The translations under genes and the position numbers were made by a program. A model generated the notes under the pieces. It did not search any database, was not told the origin of the DNA, and worked only from the letters and a program-made list of their open reading frames with translations. DNA of 64,000 nucleotides from Microbotryum silenes-acaulis (Eukaryota > Basidiomycota > Microbotryomycetes > Microbotryales > Microbotryaceae): assembly GCA_003665825.1 (NCBI GenBank), contig QPFY01000014.1, positions 620,001-684,000 of the forward strand. Reading direction: 5' to 3'. Below are positions 11,582-21,833 of the stretch, piece by piece (position 1 is the first letter of the stretch; each line of letters opens with the position of its first letter).

Positions 11582-12448
11582 ATGTCCCAGTGGGTTTACT
11601 TCTCCCCAGGAGCAGGCACCACCTCTCATTCACTGCGCACAATCTCCCCAGCAACTCCTGAAGACTTCTCCGAGATCGCCCGCGTCCGCCGGCAAGCCTT
11701 CGAGCCGTCACTCGTCCATCAAACGCTATTTGGAAAAACGGATCCAGAGGAATTTGATCGATGGACGGTCACGCGGTTGCAAAAGTCTTTCCAGGCGCCT
11801 CACCAAACGACTTGGGTTGCGCGATTGGAGGGCAAGATTGTTGGGTTTGCCCGGTGGGACTTGCCCCATGATCAGGAGGTATCAGAGAAGGATGCGAAGA
11901 TGGAGGTGGTGGACGAGCGTGGAAAGGCTTCGCTGAAGTACATACCATGGACGGAAGCAGAATTGGCGGATCATCTTTTCGGCCAATTGGGAAAGACCGA
12001 GGGAACAACACAGTGCTACCGTGCGTGCAGTGGTCTCTCCACAGAAGATGGCGAGAAAACAACCAATACAGCGTTGCCTGAACCCAGAAGCGTGTTTATC
12101 TTGTCTCACAGAGTTAGGTTCCTTCTGTGTCGACCCCAAGTATCAAGGTCAAGGGATCGGATCCGCGCTTATTCGATGGGGTCTAGACCGAGCCGATGAG
12201 GATGGCGTGCCGTGTTACACCGACGCCAGCGTGGTCGGGCTGCCCGCATACAAGAAAGCCGGATTTGAGACATACACTGCGCCTGTTCATGGGGGTCGGA
12301 GTAACGAGTTGGTGGTGAGTGAGCAAGGGGCCGAAAGAGGGGCCCGCTGCGGCCGGGGGTAAAATGTCGGACTCTCTGATGCGAGTTTACTGCCATCGAA
12401 CAGCTTTATCCAATGCGACGCCCGCCCCGACGCAAGCCGACAGAGTAG
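11582..12448 (+). CDS. GNAT N-acetyltransferase
   Basis: Exons 11582-12020, 12112-12314 and 12404-12448 give about 228 aa, normal for a single GNAT domain. Motif A is clear: LGSFCVDPKYQGQGIGSALI followed by RWGLDRADEDGVPCYTDAS. A YKKAGFET turn precedes the last strand. The last exon was placed because it restores the conserved ending LYPMRRP, parallel to NPMHRP in the upstream paralog. Reading through the donor at 12315 would instead give an unrelated tail. The N-terminal part (RTISPATPEDFSEIARVRRQ) matches the start of both domains of the neighbour, so the pair arose by tandem duplication. Substrate unknown, probably a small metabolite. Confidence 0.8.
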
Positions 12449-12717
12449 AACTTCTTTATTATGAGTGCTATCGGGTGTCTTTGCGATGTCAGCCATGCTC
12501 CAAGCCGACAGAGAGTGTCTAACACAGCGGTCGAGCGAAGCCGCAGTGGTTCGTAAACGAACTTGAAGGAGGTCACAGACGAGATCCATTGCGCAACATA
12601 ATATAGTCTCCCCCGTACGACATATAGAAGCAGAAGTACAAAGACCTTAAAGAAAGTGAGCGATATCCTGAAGCCAAGTCAAGAACAGACCAAACTCTTC
12701 GATTTTTTGGTCCGTCG

Positions 12718-15700
12718 TTACGTGACATAACGGAACGCGGGGTGGCTGTAAAGAAGACACGAGTCAGCTAATGTGCGAAAAGTAAGAATTATACCACTTC
12801 CAAACTCACTCTTCAGCAAGGTCACTCAATTGCTGCGGCGCGACGCCTTCAAGGCCCCAAGCCTTGGTACGCGCGCGTTGCAGCTCCAGCGGCAACTGCT
12901 CAAATTCCTCATCGCCCTCTTGCACAGGACCGTACTTGGCGTCCTTGGCGCGGTTCTCGCTACCGAGGTGAAGGGTCAAACCCAGGGAGAGGAGGAGGGC
13001 CATCAGGGTGAAGCCGAGACCGACGCTTTGGCCGCGAATGAAGCGGGGAGCGTCCTGCTTGAAGTAGACCACCGACGATACGATACCCCCCGAGCTAAGA
13101 GAAAGGGAAGGAGTCAACATTGGTAGATCTCGAACACAAGACCACAACCTATCACTTACTTTCCGACACTGAAGAACAAGCCCATCGCCGCCGAACGCTT
13201 GGTACGGTTAGGGAAGTTGTTGCCCTTATGACGAACAAAACTCGAATTAGGATTCTGCACATCGCCGGGAACGGCAATGATATAATCGACTTACGATCCA
13301 AGCAATCGAGTTGGCGATCTGTTTGATGGTCAAGGAAATTGTGCACGAAGATGAGAATCAGTGTCATTCCATTTGTGCGTCGTTTGTGCGATGACAAGCG
13401 GTAGAGCAAGACACGGAGACTCACGCAAGGGCAAAGGCCACCGACGCAAAGGAACAGTGAGAAGTAGGCGACCTTGGGGCTGTGGACGGGGTTGAGGACG
13501 AGCAAGAGAATGAAGCCAATGACTACAATCGACAGCCAGAAGACGTTGAAGAAGCCGCGGTGGCCGAGTCGATCCGAGTAGAGAGCGCCTGAGTACGGTC
13601 AAGATCGATGCCATTGAGCTCATTTCCATGGCGGAGATTATTTCATGGGGGCGGAGACTCACTGAAGATGGTGGTGAGGAAGGCCAAAAAGAAAGGAGGG
13701 GTCGACAAGAGCGATGCTTGCGACTTGCTGTAGGTGCCAAGCGCGGCGATGATGGTCGGAGTGAACAAGGAGAGCGAGTAGAACGGCTCGGCAACACCCT
13801 GTCGATGCGGAATCAGAATGTCAAGTAGAGGGCGAGGCAGTTCCATGAGCATCCGCCAAGAAAGACACTCTCAGTATGCCCAAACTACTCACGATGTAGA
13901 TCAAGGTAAAACAGTAAGTCTTCCAATCCTTAAATGCGACACGGACCTGGGCCCACGAAAACTCTGTCTGCAGCGTCGGTCCACGATCGGCTTTTAAGCG
14001 ACGGAGGACTTCTTGTTGCTCTTCGACGGACAAAAATTTGGCCTCCTCGGGGAAATCGGTCATGACGAAGGGAGCAGCGCAAGCGATGGCGAAGCTGATG
14101 ATACCCTCGATCTACGGTCGGATCAAATATTCTGCGAGTTAGCAAAGAGGCTATGCCAGTAGGCCGTGAAACAGTGGGGACGCTTACGATGAAGATCCAG
14201 CGCCAACCGGCGTAGCCACCGAGACCATCCATTTGAGCAAGCCCGTGGCTGAAGAAGGCAGATACGAGAAGAGTCAGATCTGCTACTCGGGCGTCGTGGT
14301 GGGCGGGCGATAACAGGGGCTTACGCGATCAAGCCACCAAAGGCACCGGCGAGTGTGGCGGCAGAGAAGAAGATACTGATGCGAACTGAGAGATCAAGAG
14401 AGGCATCAGTACGCCTGAAACCGGTGAACATCGAGATGTAAAACTTACTCGACTGCTCCTTCCTCTTGTACCATGATGTCAGGTAGAAGCAGGCGGCGGG
14501 GAAGAGTGGAGCTTCCGCCATCCCAAGGAAGAATCGTGCCACGACGAGACCGGTAAAGCTCGTGACGACACCCATCAAGGTCATGACAATAGCCCAAACA
14601 AGCATTGCAGCGGGCAAAAGACGCGAGGGTCTCAGGCGACGAACGAAGATGACGGCGGGGGTTTCAAAGAAGACACTGTGACAAGATGCCGGCAGCGGTT
14701 GCGATCAGGATGGACGGTCAGCTACACGGAACGGCATGGTACACCAATGGAATAGGACCTGAGACACGAACAAGATCAAGCACCAACTTACTAAGACACG
14801 AAGAAGACGAGCAGGGCGATCGAATATTGAGAGCCGCTCATCTTGAGCTCCTTTTCAAGACCACTCACTGCGCGCGGCCGAGGAGAGGACGGGACGTGAT
14901 CAGACACGTCACAGCCAAGTGGGAATAGTCTATGTTCGGTCACTCACGTCGAGCCTGGCCACTGTGGTTTCACGAAAAGTGACAGAAGACGGACCGAGTT
15001 AGCCAGGTGCAGCAAACTTTGACCTCGGCTGCACCGGTTAGGGCCTTCGGTAACAGACGATGTAGAAGCGACTCACATGTTGACGCGGTCCAAGAACGAC
15101 ATCAAGTACAGGAGGCTGCGAAAAGAGTACAAACGTGATCAGCCATCTTCTGAATAGGCCGCGACATGCAGTGGCGTGCGCCACAAACGTGTGGCGACTA
15201 GACGCGCGCCGCGTGGGGGAGCCGAACGAAAGGGAGCCCGAATTGATGTGAGGGTACAACGCGGCCGTTCCGGCGTGCCGAATTTGCCGACGAATCATAA
15301 GGTGGGCGATACGAAGCAGAAGTCACTTCGCGTGGAATCGTCACGGTGACTTGTTCGAGGTCTGAGGTATCGCAGCTGATAGGTGCGTACGGGCGGGTGC
15401 CAGCTGCAGTAGGGTCGAGTGGCACCCCCGGGCCGAGCGTGCCGGCAGCCCTACAACTCGGAGGATTCGGCAGACGAGCGCGGAGGCCGGGAATAGATCC
15501 CTATGCCAGAGCAGACGTACGATAGGAACGGTACAATCTTCCAGTCAATCTGGTAGATGCGCGATTATGGATGATTTCAGCATGACTCATTGTTGCTGAA
15601 GCAACAAGGAAGACGCGACGTACTTTGCGGATCAATCGCCTCTCGTCAGCCTTCGAGAAGGGGACGCCGACGGGGGATCCGACCTCATCGTGCTCGAGCA

Positions 15701-15755
15701 CCATCTTTTCATCGTCAACGCTCGAGGCTTTGGTGACCACATTGAGGGGAGTCAT
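12718..15755 (-). CDS. MFS transporter, anion:cation symporter (Dal5/Tna1-like) family, copy 1
   Basis: Twelve-helix plasma-membrane permease of the ACS family, whose fungal members import allantoate, nicotinate, pantothenate or related organic anions. The substrate cannot be read from sequence. Fifteen exons (first 15624-15755, last 12718-12745) sum exactly to 519 aa. Several are tiny: 29 nt (15521-15549), 14 nt (14948-14961) and 24 nt (13295-13318). Landmarks are VPFSKADERRLIRK, YLMSFLDRVNIGQARL, VARFFLGMAEAPLFPAACFY, SWYKRKEQ, a long cytoplasmic loop (DFPEEAKFLSVEEQQEVLRR), YSDRLGHRGFFNVFW, and the C-terminal HPAFRYVT. It is the paralog of the gene at 18352-21111 on the same strand, with the same intron positions except one additional intron (14386-14448). 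Confidence 0.9.
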
Positions 15756-16419
15756 GTTGTTCGACGAGGGGCCCCAGAATGTCGAGAAAGATGTGAACGA
15801 AACAAAGAGTCAGGAGGGTGAATAGACGTGGTACTAGAACCCAGCTCACTCCGGAATCCCCACTAGCATCAAATTCAAACACGGGGCCCCCACACTCTGA
15901 GCCGGCATGCCGCTTGGGGAGCCACGCCGATCGCTCATGATTATGCATGATTCGGGACCACCACTGCAGTGGGCGGCGGGCCGACGGCCGCGGCGACCGT
16001 GGGTACCGGAACCGGGTCCGAGGTCGTACCTGCTCATTAACCGCTTCCTTTGATGCTCTGAAAGCCCTACCTCGGACGATCGCACAGAGAGCTGCAGCCT
16101 GCCGGCCGCAGCTGCCAGCTTGGCACCGTCGCGCTTCGCGAACTTTTGTACTAGCTCGAGCGCTCTAGCTCAAGCTCAAGGGCGTGAAGTGCGCGTGAGT
16201 GCGCGTGTCTCGGGGCGCTAATGGAAAGCCCACCTCTTCCTCTCTTGCCGCCGATCACACGCCTGCCTGCACCACGCCCCGCCTCACAATCGAGCACATG
16301 CACCTGATACACCTCCGATCGTATGTGGTCAAACATCTGTCGGCGCTCCGCGTGTCTGTCTCGCGCGTGCACATCACTCTCACCCGTCTTCGCGTCTTCG
16401 CCACGACCATCGCTCGCAG

Positions 16420-17342
16420 AGCCCAGGCCTGCGCCTGAAAGAGGAGCTTAGCAGCAGGATCCCCTACTCGCCCAATCTCCACAAGTTCCTCGCGTCGCCC
16501 GACCCCCAACTCGACATCGACGTTGAATATGTCACGTTTGCAGGTACCTGGGGGCAGGAGGAGCCGATGCAAGCTCTCTTTAACCAACTCAATGCTGTTG
16601 TGAGTTCGGTCGCTCTTCATACACAGGGAAGTGATGTGACGCATCTTACTGATAATTTCCAGTTCGTGCATCAGGGTCAAGCGGTTCGACGTATCGGCAC
16701 TAGTGGGGTTCTGAGCGTGCCCGTTTCGACGTCGGAAGAGCCAGTTACCTCACATGGATCAAGCACCCAATGCAGTGACGTTGTTCACTTTTGCTTCGAC
16801 CGACGACATCGAGACGGTATGAAAGATGACAAACGAAGAATGGCACCGAGAGAAGGCACGATTGGGTCGGCATCCGACCCATTGTCCGCGAGTTAACCAG
16901 GTCCTCGCTCCGGGAGAGACGAAAGGCAGTCGCAAGGCAGGCGCCGCCGCTCGGCAGATACTCCGCCGATTCTATCGCATCAAGTCGACAATCGCCCTTG
17001 GAGGGTTCGTCTATGCTTTCACGCTAGCCGAGGATGGCTTCCGAGTCCTGTGCCACATGCCGGGCGGGATCATGCAAACGAACGAGTTCAATTGTTTGCG
17101 GCCCGAAGGCTTCAAGGTCCTCCTTCGGTTCCCTGTCCGACTTGTTGTCGACACTGAACTCAACCTCGGTGCAATCATCTCGGGCGCCGCTTATCCGCTC
17201 ACGGTAAACACTCTGCCGCCGATCATATATCAGCGTCCTACCTCAGCGGAATCGGCCGCGAACGTTCGACATGGAGCTCGTCTTTGGGAACCGACCTACC
17301 GCAATGACGCGATGACTGGAAGCCGAGCGGTATATTACCCTG
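16420..17342 (+). pseudogene. Possible gene fragment ending in the inverted repeat
   Basis: Not recognised. An exon-like block 16420-16599 (60 codons) follows a CAG acceptor and ends at a GTGAGT donor. It reads LKEELSSRIPYSPNLHKFL, then DIDVEYVTFAGTWGQEEPMQ and ALFNQLNAV. A second possible exon begins at 16663. A long frame from 16826 gives IKSTIALGGFVYAFTLAEDG, then FKVLLRFPVRLVVDTEL and YPLTVNTLPPIIYQR, entering the left arm of the inverted repeat. Frames between the blocks could not be joined convincingly. It may be the remains of a gene whose 3' part was duplicated in inverted orientation. Confidence 0.3.
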
Positions 17343-17683
17343 GTCTCTGGCGATTGACCCACCGCAACGACAGCTGCAGGGTAATAAACCGCTCGGCTTC
17401 CAGTCATCGCGTCGTTGCGGTAGGTCGGTTCCCAAAGACGAGCTCCATGTCGAACGTTCGCGGCCGATTCCGCTGAGGTAGGACGCTGATATATGATCGG
17501 CGGCAGAGTGTTTACCGTGAGCGGATAAGCGGCGCCCGAGATGATTGCACCGAGGTTGAGTTCAGTGTCGACAACAAGTCGGACAGGGAACCGAAGGAGG
17601 ACCTTGAAGCCTTTGGGCCGCGAACAATTGAACTCGTACGTTTGCATGATCCCGCCCGGCATGTGGCACAGGACTCGGAAGCC
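17036..17683. repeat. Long inverted repeat, two 307-bp arms with 34-bp spacer
   Basis: Positions 17036-17342 and 17377-17683 are reverse complements with about five mismatches and no indels (paired coordinates always sum to 34719). The spacer is 17343-17376. The transcript of either strand would fold into one very long hairpin. Both strands show nearly the same open frame through the arms because of the symmetry, so these are not two genes. It lies midway between two same-strand transporter paralogs. Confidence 0.95.
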
Positions 17684-18351
17684 GACTGACACATCTTCTG
17701 TCCCTCGTCTCCGCACTGGAGTAAATACCTCAAATACACCGCCTTATGTAGGGGTACGGTACCTAGTAGGTAAGTACCGCCCCTTGTCGGATATTTTTGT
17801 CAGCTCTATCTTTTTTTATGCTTTGCGGAGGTCAGACATGGTCGACACGTCGGGGCCGGCGGGGCTCGGTGCCTATTCTCCGATTGGTCGAGAGGTGGAG
17901 GCGGGGTCCGGCGGGGGCGTGGTTGACCGCGGCGCCCCGACCACTTAAGAGCAATCCATCGCTTCAAAGTCGCTTGGATGCCAAGACCAGAATGATCATC
18001 CTCCGGTCCTCAATTCCGACGTCAGAGAGCGTGTGCAAGGGAGCGAATAGTACCATCTGCTCCCCAAGCTGCTTCAATTTCGGAGTCTCGCAACCTAAGG
18101 AGCATTCTCGAGCTGGACCGTGATGCCAGCTTCATGAAGGTCCAACATCATGGCGCTGTCGGGGCTCGCGGGGCTCCCTTTGCGACTCGCTCGGTAATCG
18201 CATAATTCAGGACAACGAGATCCCTTGCAACCAGGCAGAGAGGGGTACTACAAGAAGCACTTCTTGATGGCATACTAAGTCCGATCAAGCCGGACAGTCG
18301 GACCGAGGTCGAGCTCGAGCATCCGAAAGTTGGGTCGTTCGCCCGAACCGC

Positions 18352-21111
18352 TCAGGCCACGTATCGGAACGCGGGATGACTGTTGGCCGGTAGCACAAAG
18401 ACACAGTCAGCTTCTCTCTCAAGACTGCTCTCCAAACCATCATCTCGGTCAGACTCACTCTTCAGCGAGCTCGTTCAGTGCCTCTTGCGGCATCTCCTCG
18501 AGTCCCCAAGCCTTGATCCTGGCCTGCTGTTCCTCGGGCGACAACTGATCAAAGTCCTCGTCGCCATCCTGAGCGGGACCGTACTTGGCGTCCTTGGCCA
18601 AGTTCTCGCTCCTCAAATGGAGCGTCAGACCGAGAGATAGGATCAAAGTCATGAGCGCGAACCCGAGTCCGACGCTGTGGCCTCGGATGAAGCGCGGCGA
18701 ATCTTGCTTGAAGTAGACGAGAGAGGAGACGATACCACCGGCGCTGTGTAGGGAAGTCGCCGGAATGTTAAGCACCTGCTGTACCGTGGGCTGGAATCTG
18801 TGCCTGGCACTCACTTTCCGACACTGAAGAACAAGCCCATGGCTGCGGAGCGCTTCGTTCGATTCGGATAGTTGTTGCCCTACGATCGAAAGAAACATCA
18901 TCTTGATATCAGCTTCGGCAAACTTTAGCAATTGTGTGAGTGTGTGTAGACTCACGATCCAAGAGATGGAGTTGGAGATCTGAGTTATTCAAGGGTCGAA
19001 AAGATTCGTCAGTCGCCGCAGCACCGCCTCGAATAAAGAAAGCCCCCTCACAACCCAGGCTGAACTCACGCAGGGGCAAAGTCCTCCGACGCAGAGGAAG
19101 AGAGCGAAGTACGCGACCTTGGGGTCCGTCCTCGGGTCACGTGCGAGCAAGATGATGAATCCGATCGCCGCCAAAGAAATCCAAAACACGTTAAACAAGC
19201 CGCGATGGCCGAGTCGGTCAGAGTAGAGAGCGCCTGAATAAGGACAGGAGTGACCCGCAGCCGATTCGATCACTGATCAGCAGGGGCAACTTGAGGGCTA
19301 TGGAAGGCACGCCAGTGCTTACTGAAGAGGGTGGTTGCGAACCCCAAGAAGAAGGGTGGGGTCGACATGAGCTGACTTTGAGACAGGCTAAACGTTCCAA
19401 GCGCCGCGACGATGGTCGGGATGAAGAGCGCGATAGAGTAAAACGGCTCGGCGACACCCTGATGAAAAGCAAGGTTCGATGGAATCAGAGCTATTCGCAG
19501 ACGATTGCAGGTAAATGCCAGAAGTGAGGTTCATCCAGACTCACAATGTAGATCAAGGTGAAGCAGTACGTCTTCCAGTCCGTGAACGCGGCTCTGACTT
19601 GCGACCAAGCGAACTCGGTTTGCAACGATGGACCCCGGTCGGCCTTGAGACGGCGGAGCACCTCTTGTTGTTCATCCTGGGTCAGGAAATTGGCCTCTTC
19701 CGGGAAGTCCGTCATGACAAAGGGTGCGACACAAGCGACGAGGAATGTCACAATGCCCTCAATCTGATTGAGATGTGTTACGCCGAGATGAGCAAAGTGC
19801 GTCGGTCGGGACCCACGGACAGTAACTGAAGTGTACGCACAATGAAGATCCATCGCCACCCGGCCAGACCACCCAGACCGTTCATCATCGACAAGCCATG
19901 CCTAACAAGAAGAAGATGTAATCAGCAAGCGTACAATTCCGAATACCCAAGAACGAAGACGCAGTGAGTAACTCACGCAATCAAGCCACCGAAAGCACCC
20001 GCGAGCGTCGCAGCCGAGAAGAAGAAACTGATGCGGATGTTCTGCTCCTTCCTCTTGTACCACGAGGTGAGATAGAAGCAAGCGGCAGGGAATAAAGGCG
20101 CCTCGGCGAAACCGAGGAAGAAGCGAGAGATGGTGAGGCCGGTGAAATTGGTGACCAGACCCATCAGGGTCATGACGACACCCCAGATCATCATCGCTGC
20201 GGGGAGGAATCGGGAGGGTCTCAAGCGGCGGACAAAGATAACCGCGGGCGTTTCAAAGAAGACACTGTGGGATAAGTGGCCAGATTAGAAACGGGAACCT
20301 CATTTGTAATAATCCGAAGGAAGCTGTAATCGTTGAGGGCGCTTACTAGGAAGTGAAGAAGACCAGGAGAGCGATGGAGAACTGGTTGCCCTTGAGGTGA
20401 AGATCCTTTTCGAGTCCGTTCACTGCCCGTGATCAAGCCGAGAGATGACAGGCAGGGTAAGTCCATGGTCCTTCCACTTCAAACGAGAGACGGAAAGCCC
20501 AAATGAAAAGGGCTTACGTCGAGCTTGACCGCTGATAGTGCGGAATCGTACCGCAATGAGGGAAAACTCGTCAGCCGTCGGCCGACTCCTGAATCAGGAA
20601 CGAAGGCCAGGATGAGGGCTCACATGTTGACGCGATCCAAGAATGACATCAAATACAAGAGCCTGCGCCACCATTCCCAAAATTCAGCACTATGTCCCAA
20701 CTCAAATTCCGGCGCAACCACACACCGACGAAGCGGTGTTGGAGGGATGCCTGCCGACCGTAATCTCCGAGGCGAAGCGAGGCGATTCCTCCTTCGGACA
20801 TCGCTGTCGCTGACCGCTGTCGCAACAAGCTGCCGTCGGACTCACGAGAGGAAAGGCACAACCTTCCAATCGATCTGAGTGAGGGTCCAACGTTCGAATG
20901 AGTCATCCATAATTTATGCATCCCAACACGCTGCTACCGGGTCACCCACCTTGCGTAGTAGTCGTTGTTCGGCCGCCTTGGAGAAAGGCACGCCAGGTCC
21001 CGTGGGAGCCGCGACAGCGATCTCCGAGGCCTTCTCATCGTCTTCGACACCGGAACCGTGGCTGCCATTCATGGAGGCGCGATGTTGCAGGACAGGTTGT
21101 GAGTCCGACAT
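18352..21111 (-). CDS. MFS transporter, anion:cation symporter (Dal5/Tna1-like) family, copy 2
   Basis: Paralog of the gene at 12718-15755. ATG at 21109-21111; about 14 exons, the last ending in HPAFRYVA with the stop at 18352-18354. Landmarks in order: VPFSKAAEQRLLRK, a short exon IDWKVVPFLS, YLMSFLDRVN, GQARL, RRLRPSRFLPAAMMIWG, ISRFFLGFAEAPLFPAACFY, SWYKRKEQNIRISFFFSAAT, DFPEEANFLTQDEQQEVLRR, YSDRLGHRGLFNVFW, LYFKQD-type helix 11, then an acidic tail KYGPAQDGDEDFDQL. The SWYKRKEQ-to-IRIS region is one continuous exon here, whereas copy 1 is interrupted. Twelve helices are expected, in the plasma membrane. Substrate unknown; divergence in the tail and N-terminus leaves room for different specificities. 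Confidence 0.88.
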
Positions 21112-21833
21112 GGCGATTGTAGAGCACCGACCGGCGGTAGTGGAAAGTTAAGTGTGTCAAAGGTGAAGAAGACGAAGAAGAAGACGAGTCCAAGATGTGT
21201 TGGCAGAGAAGAGAAAAGTCGATGCACCGACTCGGCACCCTCTCATTCGATTTTGGGCCTGCATTCGGATTCGGTCACCAGCGCCTCGGAACCCGTCGCA
21301 GCGCCATTCTCGCGCACCTTCCCGATCGGGACAATCAATCGGCCTGGAAGGCACTGCCAAAAGAAACCCCACCTGGAGCGTCAGGTGGCGCTGTTACAAG
21401 TGTAGCATGTTCTGCTGGTGATGCTCACAAGATGTCGAACTGTGGCCGGGTGCTGAGCCACTGCAGCTCGTGCGACGTTTCGTCAGCCCTCGCCGTCGGT
21501 CGGGCCTGGGGGCATGGTTTTTTTTTTGTCCAAACCTGGCCGAAGCACACTGAATCTGACGATCTCTTTCATCTCGCAACCGTATACTCAGACTCATGGA
21601 CTGCAGCGTGGTCTAGTAGTGCGGTAGCGTCAGAATCGCAGACTGTGCCGAGTGAAGGCCCGTGCGCGCGGTCAAAGCATCGTTGTTCTCAAGTTATCGC
21701 GATAAAATGGAAGGGTGAACAGCTTAGATTGATCTACGCCAATGAATACGGAGCACATCAAATTGATTACATGTGAAGTACAGCCTCTACGCCTTTCCCA
21801 GAACGATAGGTATTCTCAAACGGCTACGAACGC
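21112..21833. other. Intergenic region between transporter copy 2 and acyl-CoA oxidase
   Basis: About 720 bases; it should hold the promoter of transporter copy 2 and the 3' end of the acyl-CoA oxidase. A T9 run is present near 21520. No gene supported. Confidence 0.4.

Larger units (their letters stand above)
15756..18351. other. Spacer between transporter paralogs with inverted repeat
   Basis: This 2.6-kb stretch separates the two transporter genes. It contains a coding-like fragment (16420 to about 17340, plus strand) and the 307-bp inverted repeat listed separately. The flanks 15756-16400 and 17690-18350 show only short, unsupported open frames. Confidence 0.5.

Noticed and set aside
17243..17716. 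Long minus-strand frame facing a nearly identical plus-strand frame
   Set aside because: Both are produced by the 307-bp inverted repeat; they are one sequence read twice, not two genes.
21608..21680. tRNA-like A-box (TGGTCTAGTAGTGCGG) upstream of the acyl-CoA oxidase 3' end
   Set aside because: No B-box (GGTTCGANNCC) follows and no anticodon or acceptor stems could be paired.
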